From [Mycobacterium] manitobense (GTDB taxonomy: Bacteria; Actinomycetota; Actinomycetes; Mycobacteriales; Mycobacteriaceae), in assembly GCF_025821665.1 (NCBI RefSeq), contig NZ_JACKSJ010000078.1, positions 1 to 32,302 on the forward strand: a stretch of DNA of 32,302 bases, written 5' to 3'. The notes under the pieces were generated by a model. The model was not told where the DNA came from, made no database searches, and saw nothing but the letters and a program-made list of their open reading frames with translations. Shown one piece after another: positions 8,749 to 14,858 of this stretch. Position 1 is the first letter of the stretch. Each line of letters opens with the position of its first letter. A program made the translations under genes and the position numbers.

Positions 8749-9680
8749 CGGGCACCGCCCCTGGTCCGCCGCGCGCGTCGCAGCGCCCGGCTGCCCGGGT
8801 CCAGCGCGTCGCGCAGGCCGTCACCGGTGGCGTTGGCGCACAACACGATCAACACCAGCACGGCCGCCGGGAACAGGAACACCCATGGGAACGTGATTGC
8901 GGACTTGGTGCCGTCGGCGATCAGCGTGCCCAGAGACACGTCGGGCGGCTGCACACCGAAGCCGAGGAAACTCAGACCGGTCTCGGCCAGGATCGCGACG
9001 CCGACGTTGAGCGCGGTGTCGATGATCAGGATGGACGCCACGTTCGGCAGGACGTGGCGGATGATGATCCGCGGCGTCCGCACGCCCATGTAGCGGGCGG
9101 CGACGACGAACTCGCGCATCCGCAGGCTCATCGTCAGGCTGCGCACGATGCGTGAGCTGATCATCCAGCTGAACCCGGAGAACAGCACGATCAACCAGAA
9201 CACTCTCGCGTCGGGATCGAGCCGCGGCGTGACGATCATGATGATCACGAAGCTCGGAACCACGAGGAGCAGGTCGACGATCCACATCAGCACCGAATCG
9301 CGGAAACCGCCGAAGTACCCGGCGATCGAGCCGACCGTCGCGGCGATCAGGGTGGAGATGAACGCCACGCACACCCCGATCAGCATTGACTTCTGCATCC
9401 CGCGCAGCGTCAGCGCCAGCAGGTCCTGGCCGAGCGCGTTCGTGCCGAACCAGTGCTCGGGACTGGGCGGTTGCTGCAGCGCGTAGTAGTCCAGCTCGGT
9501 GTAGTCGTAGGGCAGCAGCGGCGGCAGCGCGTAGCAGGCGACGAACAGTGCCGCGAGCACCACCAGCGAGAGGACCGCGAGCCGGTTGCGCAGGAACCGC
9601 CGGGTCACCAGTGTCCGGCGGGACGCGAAGGAGCCGGCGTCGACGCCGGACTGGGTGGACGAGAAGCCGGATTCGGTCAT
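8745..9680 (-). CDS. oppC: Opp/Dpp-type ABC permease, DppC-like
   Basis: The 311-residue inner-membrane permease has an N-terminal transmembrane helix (about 33-53), the external loop [11 protein letters not shown] typical of OppC N-termini, and the ATPase-contact EAA loop [19 protein letters not shown]. It ends with [17 protein letters not shown] and a last hydrophobic helix. The frame stays open far upstream, but the ATG at 9678-9680 is the start: homology begins there and it overlaps the oppB stop as ATGA. It forms the channel together with OppB. Confidence 0.9.
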   Translation of the reverse strand: MTESGFSSTQSGVDAGSFASRRTLVTRRFLRNRLAVLSLVVLAALFVACYALPPLLPYDYTELDYYALQQPPSPEHWFGTNALGQDLLALTLRGMQKSMLIGVCVAFISTLIAATVGSIAGYFGGFRDSVLMWIVDLLLVVPSFVIIMIVTPRLDPDARVFWLIVLFSGFSWMISSRIVRSLTMSLRMREFVVAARYMGVRTPRIIIRHVLPNVASILIIDTALNVGVAILAETGLSFLGFGVQPPDVSLGTLIADGTKSAITFPWVFLFPAAVLVLIVLCANATGDGLRDALDPGSRALRRARRTRGGAR

Positions 9681-10654
9681 GCCACCCGCACCCTCGGATC
9701 GAGCGCGGCGTAGATGACGTCGGAGAGCAGTCCGGCCAGCAGCACCACTGCGCCGGTGAACACCGACACCGCGGCGATGATGTTGGTGTCCTGGGTCGCG
9801 ATGCCCTGCACCGCCCATTCGCCCATGCCGTGCCAGCCGAAGATCTTCTCGATGAACACCGCGCCGGTCACCACGCCGCTCATCCCGTACGCGAAGAGGG
9901 TGGCCATCGGGATCAGGGCGGTGCGCAGACCGTGCTTGAACAGCGCCTGCCTGCGGGTGAGGCCCTTGGCCCGTGCGGTGCGGATGAAATCCTGGCCGAG
10001 CACGTCGAGCATGGCGTTGCGCTGATAGCGGCTGTAGCTGGCGGCGAAGCCGAGTGCGAGGGTGAACGTCGGCAGGACCAGGTGCTGCACTCGGTCGACG
10101 AGCTGGTTCCACCCGCCGCCGACCGCGTCGGCGGACGTCTCGCCGGTGTACTCGAACAGCTGCACACCGAGTACCGAGTTCACCCGCAGCGCGCCCAAGA
10201 TCAGCACGTTGGCGACCACGAATGTCGGCGCGCTGAGCAGCAGCAGTGACGCCACGGTGATCACCCGGTCGGACAGCCGGTACTGGCGCACCGCGCTCCA
10301 CGCACCGAGCACCACGCCGATGAGCGCACCAAGCACCGACCCGACGATCAGCAGCCGCAGGCTCACCCCGACGCGGCGCCACAGTTCCTCGGCGACGGGC
10401 TGGCCGGTGACCGTGGTACCGAAATCGCCCGTCACCGCGCCGGTCACCCAGTCGGCGTAGCGGACCGGTATCGGCTTGTCGAGGTTCAGTTCGGCGGCCT
10501 TGGCGTCGATCACGGACTGCGGCGGGCGCGGGCTGCGTTCCAGCAGGCTGTCCAGCGGCTGGAACGTCAGCGAAGTGAGCGTGAACGTCAGCAACGACGC
10601 CAGGGCCAGCAGGATCAGGTAGTTGAGCAGCCGGCGCGCCAGGAAGCGCGTCAT
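9677..10654 (-). CDS. oppB: Opp/Dpp-type ABC permease, DppB-like
   Basis: The 325-residue permease starts MTRFLARRLLNYLI, the usual first transmembrane helix of OppB/DppB. It has GDFGTTVTGQPV in the first loop and the EAA loop TARAKGLTRRQALFKHGLRTALIP before the last helices. The length equals that remembered for M. tuberculosis Rv1283c. AGGAGG (minus strand 10670-10665) lies 10 nt before the ATG at 10654; the nearer ATG at 10662 opens only a three-codon frame. It is the first gene of the reverse-strand block, so the main promoter should lie in the divergent region 10655-10871. Confidence 0.92.
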   Translation of the reverse strand: MTRFLARRLLNYLILLALASLLTFTLTSLTFQPLDSLLERSPRPPQSVIDAKAAELNLDKPIPVRYADWVTGAVTGDFGTTVTGQPVAEELWRRVGVSLRLLIVGSVLGALIGVVLGAWSAVRQYRLSDRVITVASLLLLSAPTFVVANVLILGALRVNSVLGVQLFEYTGETSADAVGGGWNQLVDRVQHLVLPTFTLALGFAASYSRYQRNAMLDVLGQDFIRTARAKGLTRRQALFKHGLRTALIPMATLFAYGMSGVVTGAVFIEKIFGWHGMGEWAVQGIATQDTNIIAAVSVFTGAVVLLAGLLSDVIYAALDPRVRVA

Positions 10655-10871
10655 CGGCGCATGCCCTCCTCGACCTTCGGCTGCATGGGCACAGGGTAGA
10701 AGAGGCCGGCCGGTCAGGTCGTGATGGCCGCGCTCCGGGCGCGTCCACCGGAGGTGGGCAGGCAGCGACTGGGCAGCGTTTCGGCTCCGGCGCGATCGGT
10801 TAACCCCGCTCTCGGAGGGGTCACCGCCTCCTTGCGAACTGTCCGACAGACCGAACGGAGTGAACCCAGCG
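10655..10871. promoter_or_regulatory. divergent intergenic region, oppB / small secreted protein
   Basis: This 217-nt stretch holds no credible gene and must contain promoters in both directions. Visible elements are a hairpin at 10803-10821 (ACCCC plus CTC pairing with GAGGGGT, one bulged G) and an 11-bp palindrome CTGTCCGACAG at 10839-10849, placed 22 nt before the ATG at 10872. GGAG stands about 11 nt before that ATG. No confident -35/-10 pair was identified on either strand. Confidence 0.4.
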
Positions 10872-11078
10872 ATGCCGTCGAATCGGATCAAACTCGCGTC
10901 CGCCGCCGTGGGCACCAGTGCGTTGCTCGCGATGGGTGGTCTGACCGTCGCCTTCAGCACGACGAGCGCCGCCCAGCCGGCCCCGGTGGACGCCGAGTCG
11001 GCGACGACCACCCAGCCTGCCGAGGAGGCCCCCGCCGTGACGCCGTCCAGCGCACCGCCCGCGGTCGGCAAGAACTAG
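10872..11078 (+). CDS. small secreted Ala/Pro/Thr-rich protein
   Basis: A 68-residue product starts MPSNRIKLASAAVGTSALLA, with a positively charged start and hydrophobic core typical of a Sec signal peptide and a likely cleavage site after the TTSAA segment (about residue 37). The mature part is about 30 residues, rich in Ala, Pro, Thr and Glu and without Cys, as in disordered mycobacterial exported peptides. The ATG at 10872 is preferred over the GTG at 10860 because GGAG is spaced for the ATG. It lies 71 nt upstream of tcrX on the same strand, with the TcrX/PhoP-type box between them. I do not recognise a named family; function unknown. It may be a ligand or reporter for the neighbouring sensor kinase, which is speculation. 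Confidence 0.7.
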   Translation: MPSNRIKLASAAVGTSALLAMGGLTVAFSTTSAAQPAPVDAESATTTQPAEEAPAVTPSSAPPAVGKN

Positions 11079-11087
11079 CGCCCGGTT

Positions 11088-11116
11088 TCACAGCCCGCGC
11101 ATAGAAAGCGCACAGC
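11088..11116 (+). promoter_or_regulatory. three PhoP-type half-sites at 11-bp spacing upstream of tcrX
   Basis: TCACAGC (11088-11094), the degenerate GCATAGA (11099-11105) and GCACAGC (11110-11116) lie in tandem with 4-nt gaps, an 11-bp period on one face of the helix. The first equals the half-site of the mycobacterial PhoP box (TCACAGC-N4-TCACAGC), recognised by OmpR/PhoP-type winged helices like the one encoded just downstream. The array spans about -62 to -34 from a start at 11150, a usual activator position. Confidence 0.55.
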
Positions 11117-11136
11117 CTTCGCCTACGGGGACCTCT

Positions 11137-11142
11137 GATAAT
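11137..11142 (+). promoter_or_regulatory. -10 hexamer GATAAT, candidate leaderless tcrX promoter
   Basis: GATAAT matches TATAAT in five of six positions and ends 7 nt before the in-frame GTG at 11150. If used, the mRNA starts at that GTG, and the upstream ATG at 11141, which overlaps the hexamer, would not be transcribed. Confidence 0.5.
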
Positions 11143-11149
11143 GGTGTCC

Positions 11150-11887
11150 GTGGTGAACAAGAGCGACACCGAACGCGTCGTGATGCGCCGGGCCGACGGC
11201 GAGCCGATCCGCGTTCTGGTGGTCGACGACGAACCGGTCCTCGCCGAGTTGGTGACGATGGCGCTGCGCTACGAGGGCTGGGACATCGCCACCGCCGGGG
11301 ACGGCGCGTCCGCGATCAGACTGGCCCGCGAGAACCCGCCCGACGTCGTGGTGCTCGACGTCATGCTGCCCGACATGAGCGGGCTCGACGTGTTGCAGCG
11401 GCTGCGCGAACAGACCCCGGGGCTGCCCCTGTTGCTGCTCACCGCCAAAGACTCCGTCGAGGACCGCATCGCCGGGCTGACCGCGGGTGGTGACGACTAC
11501 GTCACCAAGCCGTTCAGCCTCGAGGAGGTGGTCCTCCGGCTGCGGGCGCTGCTCCGGCGTACCGGCGTGGCCAGTGAGTCCGGCGGCGCGCAGATCGTCG
11601 TCGGCGATCTGGTGCTCGACGAGGACAGCCACGAGGTGACGCGCGGCGGCGACGTCATCACACTCACCGCGACGGAGTTCGAGCTGCTGCGCTTCATGAT
11701 GCGCAACGCCCGGCGGGTGCTGTCCAAGGCGCAGATCCTCGACCGGGTGTGGAGCTACGACTTCGGCGGCCGGTCCAACATCGTCGAGCTCTACGTGTCC
11801 TACCTGCGCAAGAAGATCGACAGCGGCCGTGAGCCGATGATCCACACGCTGCGCGGCGCGGGTTATGTCCTCAAGCCCGCTCGCTGA
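11150..11887 (+). CDS. tcrX: OmpR/PhoB-family response regulator, TcrX-like
   Basis: The receiver domain begins IRVLVVDDEPVLAELV and carries the phospho-acceptor Asp in VVVLDVMLP, the Thr in LLLTAKD and the Lys in YVTKPFS. The C-terminal winged helix includes TATEFELLRFM, SKAQILDRVWSYDFGG and HTLRGAGYVLKP. The sequence resembles mycobacterial TcrX much more than PhoP. The start is uncertain: GTG 11150 fits a leaderless transcript (245 residues), ATG 11141 gives 248, and ATG 11183 gives 234, the size I remember for M. tuberculosis TcrX. The 3' end overlaps tcrY by 23 nt. The adjacent box suggests autoregulation; likely further targets are the glycosyltransferases downstream. Confidence 0.9.
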   Translation: MVNKSDTERVVMRRADGEPIRVLVVDDEPVLAELVTMALRYEGWDIATAGDGASAIRLARENPPDVVVLDVMLPDMSGLDVLQRLREQTPGLPLLLLTAKDSVEDRIAGLTAGGDDYVTKPFSLEEVVLRLRALLRRTGVASESGGAQIVVGDLVLDEDSHEVTRGGDVITLTATEFELLRFMMRNARRVLSKAQILDRVWSYDFGGRSNIVELYVSYLRKKIDSGREPMIHTLRGAGYVLKPAR

Positions 11888-13463
11888 CCCGGGCGTCGAC
11901 GGCCGCACCCGCATCTGGTCTCCCCGCACTTGGTCGCTGCGGGTCCGGCTGCTGATCACCCAGGTGGTGCTGCTGGCGTTGGTATGCGCCGTCGTCGGGC
12001 TCGGCACCGTCTTCATGTTGCAGCGCTTCCTGTCCAACCAGCTCGACGCCCAGGTGGTCGAGGCCGGCCGGCGGTCGGTCGGCCTGTTCGGGCCACCGCC
12101 GCCGGGGTTCCCGCCACCGCCCGGCATGCGGCCACCGCCGGACATGCGGCCACCGCCGGGATTCCCGCCGCCACCGCCGTTCCCGCGGCGAATCATGATC
12201 CGCGACGACTCCGGCCCCGGCCCCGCCTTCCTGAACGCACCCGGGCAGGCTGCCGGGACGGTCGGCGCCGTGATCGGCCGCAACCGGCTCGACGCCGGGG
12301 TGATCACCGCCGACGGCACCCCTGCACCGATCAGTGCCGCCGCGGCCGCACAGCTCGCCGACGTGCCGGCGAATCAGACGCCGACCACCGTCGAGCTCGA
12401 CGGGCTCGGCAGCTACCGCGTCATCGCGAGCCACGCCCACGGTCCCCGAGAGGTCATCGTCGCCGGATTGCCGACATCGGCGGTCGACGACACCGTGCTG
12501 TCGGTGCTGCTGATCTTCGGCGTCGTCGGCGCGGTGGCGCTCGGGGCGGGCGCGGCGGTGGGCATCGTCGTCATCCGCCGCCAGCTCGCACCGCTGTCGA
12601 GGGTGTCGACCGCCGCCCGCGAGGTGGCCGACCTGGAACTCGACCGCGGCGAGGTGCGGCTGCCCACCCCGATCGTCGAGGTCGACCCCGCCGGCGCACA
12701 CACCGAGGTCGGCCAGCTCGGCACCTCGCTGAACCGGATGCTCGAGCGGATCTTCGATGCGCTGTCGGCGCGGCACGCCAGCGAGACCCGGGTGCGGCAG
12801 TTCGTCGCTGACGCGAGCCACGAACTGCGCACCCCGTTGGCCGCGATCCGCGGCTACACCGAACTGGCACAACGTAAGTCCGGCGAACTGCCCGACGACG
12901 TCGCGCACGCGATGAACCGGGTCGAGTCCGAGACGCAGCGGATGACCCGCCTCGTCGAGGACATGCTGCTGCTGGCGCGCCTCGACGACGGCCGCCCGCT
13001 GGAGCGTGAGCCGGTGGACCTGTCGCGCTTGACCGTCGACGCCGTCAGCGACGCCCACGTCGCCGGCCCCGAGCACCGGTGGTCGCTCGACCTGCCCGAC
13101 GAGCCGGTGCTGGTCACCGGCGACGAGGCACGCCTGCAGCAGGTGCTGGTGAACCTGTTGGCGAACGCCCGGACCCACACGCCCCCGGGCACGTCGGTGA
13201 CCGCCTCGCTGGCCGTCGAGGCGGGCGACGCGGTGCTCACCGTGCTCGACGACGGTCCCGGCATCCCGCAGTGGCTGCAGCCCGAGGTGTTCGAGCGGTT
13301 CGCGCGCGGCGACTCGTCCCGCTCGCGCCGCGGCGGCAGCACCGGCCTGGGTCTGGCGATCGTCGCCGCCGTGGTCCGTGCGCACGGCGGCACCATCGGA
13401 CTCGACAGCGAACCGGGCCGCACCCGGTTCGTGGTCCGGCTGCCCGGCTCCGCGCAGACGTAG
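11865..13463 (+). CDS. tcrY: sensor histidine kinase, TcrY-like, with Pro-rich sensor loop
   Basis: The 532-residue kinase has a first transmembrane helix at about 27-52, an extracytoplasmic part to about 208, a second helix at 209-237, a HAMP-like linker, then the dimerisation helix with SHELRTPL (phospho-acceptor His319). The ATPase domain has NLLANA, DDGPGIP and STGLGLAIV. The outer domain opens with a run of proline repeats at residues 76-107, with only about 100 residues left for a ligand fold. The M. tuberculosis TcrY I remember is about 475 residues, so this one is longer. Its ATG lies within the end of tcrX, so the two are translationally coupled. A hairpin follows the stop. The signal sensed is unknown; the Pro-rich segment may span or touch the cell wall. 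Confidence 0.9.
   Translation: MSSSPLADPGVDGRTRIWSPRTWSLRVRLLITQVVLLALVCAVVGLGTVFMLQRFLSNQLDAQVVEAGRRSVGLFGPPPPGFPPPPGMRPPPDMRPPPGFPPPPPFPRRIMIRDDSGPGPAFLNAPGQAAGTVGAVIGRNRLDAGVITADGTPAPISAAAAAQLADVPANQTPTTVELDGLGSYRVIASHAHGPREVIVAGLPTSAVDDTVLSVLLIFGVVGAVALGAGAAVGIVVIRRQLAPLSRVSTAAREVADLELDRGEVRLPTPIVEVDPAGAHTEVGQLGTSLNRMLERIFDALSARHASETRVRQFVADASHELRTPLAAIRGYTELAQRKSGELPDDVAHAMNRVESETQRMTRLVEDMLLLARLDDGRPLEREPVDLSRLTVDAVSDAHVAGPEHRWSLDLPDEPVLVTGDEARLQQVLVNLLANARTHTPPGTSVTASLAVEAGDAVLTVLDDGPGIPQWLQPEVFERFARGDSSRSRRGGSTGLGLAIVAAVVRAHGGTIGLDSEPGRTRFVVRLPGSAQT
12090..12185 (+). repeat. proline-codon repeat in tcrY
   Basis: Codons 76-107 of tcrY form degenerate tandem repeats of the type PPPGF/PPPGM/PPPDM. 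The clearest DNA unit is an 18-bp repeat: the 17 bases at 12125-12141 recur identically at 12143-12159 and encode MRPPPD then MRPPPG. Such arrays can change length by slippage. Confidence 0.8.
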
Positions 13464-13468
13464 GCCTG

Positions 13469-13487
13469 GTCACCGTCGCGCGGTGAC
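13469..13487 (+). terminator. hairpin after tcrY
   Basis: GTCACCG (13469-13475) pairs perfectly with CGGTGAC (13481-13487) around the loop TCGCG, 5 nt after the tcrY stop. No U-tract follows. It may separate tcrXY transcription from the glycosyltransferase genes 69 nt further on. Confidence 0.6.
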
Positions 13488-13555
13488 TCCCGACTCATAG
13501 CAGTCACACAGGTTGTGCCCACATCGAACACACCCGGCGAACCGACGATGGAGTC

Positions 13556-14833
13556 ATGACAGACACCGCCCTCGGATCTCGCGCCGCGGCGGCCGCCGCC
13601 GGGGCCGGGCGCCGCCGCTTCGCCTGCAGACCCAACGCCGCGCTGGCCGCCCGTGCCGCAGGCGTGCCGGTGCTCGACGTCGTCGTGCCGGTGTTCAACG
13701 AGGAGGCGGCGCTGGCGGATTCGATCCGTCGCCTGCACCGCCACCTGTCCGAGGACTTCCCGTTCCCGGCGCGCATCACCATCGCCGACAACGCGAGCAC
13801 CGACGCGACGCCGCGCATCGCTGCCGACCTCGCCGCCGAACTCGGTGACGTCCGTGTCGTAAGGCTGGAGGAGAAGGGCCGCGGCCGGGCGCTGCACGCC
13901 GCGTGGTCGGCGTCGGATGCACAGGTGCTCGCCTACATGGACGTCGACCTGTCCACGGATCTGGCGGCGCTGGCTCCGCTGACGGCGTCGCTCATCTCCG
14001 GCCACTCCGATCTCGCGATCGGCACCAGGCTGAACCGCGGCGCCCGGGTGGTGCGCGGCGCCAAGCGCGAGATCATCTCGCGCTGCTACAACTTCCTGCT
14101 CAGGTCGACGCTGTCGGCGCGGTTCTCCGACGCCCAATGCGGCTTCAAGGCCATCCGCGCCGACGTCGCCCACGAGCTGCTGCCCTACGTCACCGACACC
14201 GGGTGGTTCTTCGACACCGAACTTCTGGTGCTGGCCGAGCGCAGCGGCCTGCGCATCCACGAGGTGCCGGTCGACTGGATCGACGACGAGGACAGCCGGG
14301 TGGACATCGTGGCGACCGCCGCAGCCGACCTCAGGGGTATCGGCCGACTGCTTCGCGGCTTCGCCGACGGCTCGATACCGGTGAATCTGCTTGCCGCACA
14401 GCTGGGCTCGTCTCGAATGTGCGCGCCGAAGACGTCACTGCTGCGACAGGTGGTGAGGTTCGGCGCGGTCGGCGCCGTGTCCACCGTCGCCTACCTGGCG
14501 CTGTTCATGCTGACCCGCGGGGCGTTCGGCGCGCAGGCCGCCAATCTGCTGGCGCTGCTGGTTACGGCGGTCGGCAACACCGCGGCCAACCGACGGTTCA
14601 CCTTCGCGGTGGCCGGGCGCGGCTCGATGGTCCGCCACCACGTCCAAGGTCTGCTCGTCTTCGCCGTCGCACTGGGCGTGACGAGTGGATCGCTGGCCCT
14701 GCTGCACGGGCTCATCCCCCAACCGCATCGAGCGCTCGAGCTCGTGGTGCTGGTCGCGGCCAACCTGGTCGCCACCGTGCTGCGCTTCCTGCTGCTGCGC
14801 GGCTGGGTCTTCCGTACCCGCCGAACCCGCTGA
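13556..14833 (+). CDS. GT2 glycosyltransferase fused to GtrA-type membrane domain
   Basis: Residues about 40-280 form a GT-A glycosyltransferase like dolichyl/polyprenyl-phosphate mannose synthases: VVVPVFNEEA near the start, IADNASTDAT, EKGRGRALHAAW and the metal-binding AYMDVDLSTD. QCGFKA and the W-x-F-D-T-E motif follow. From about 295 to 420 come four hydrophobic helices of the GtrA family, which is linked to moving lipid-linked sugars across the membrane. The product (425 residues) therefore probably makes a polyprenyl-phosphate sugar on the cytoplasmic face and may help flip it. It lies 25 nt upstream of a GT39-type enzyme that would use such a donor outside. The pair resembles Bacillus YkcC/YkcB. 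The sugar is unknown; mannose or glucose are usual for the family. Confidence 0.88.
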   Translation: MTDTALGSRAAAAAAGAGRRRFACRPNAALAARAAGVPVLDVVVPVFNEEAALADSIRRLHRHLSEDFPFPARITIADNASTDATPRIAADLAAELGDVRVVRLEEKGRGRALHAAWSASDAQVLAYMDVDLSTDLAALAPLTASLISGHSDLAIGTRLNRGARVVRGAKREIISRCYNFLLRSTLSARFSDAQCGFKAIRADVAHELLPYVTDTGWFFDTELLVLAERSGLRIHEVPVDWIDDEDSRVDIVATAAADLRGIGRLLRGFADGSIPVNLLAAQLGSSRMCAPKTSLLRQVVRFGAVGAVSTVAYLALFMLTRGAFGAQAANLLALLVTAVGNTAANRRFTFAVAGRGSMVRHHVQGLLVFAVALGVTSGSLALLHGLIPQPHRALELVVLVAANLVATVLRFLLLRGWVFRTRRTR

Positions 14834-14858
14834 CTCCGAACACGATCGAGGACTTCTG

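Noticed and set aside
10651..10662. Three-codon ORF (ATG CGC CGA TGA) overlapping the oppB start; a similar ATG GAG TCA TGA at 13548-13559 before the GT2-GtrA gene
   Set aside because: Interesting as mini-leaders, but such short frames are common by chance and neither has a well-placed ribosome site.
12122..12202. Repeat arrays considered as a CRISPR
   Set aside because: Repeats here and at the right edge are within coding frames, have no unique spacers and no cas genes are near.
14685..14858. Upstream extension of the GT39 reading frame
   Set aside because: It overlaps the end of the GtrA domain in another frame; GAGGA before the ATG at 14859 sets the start.
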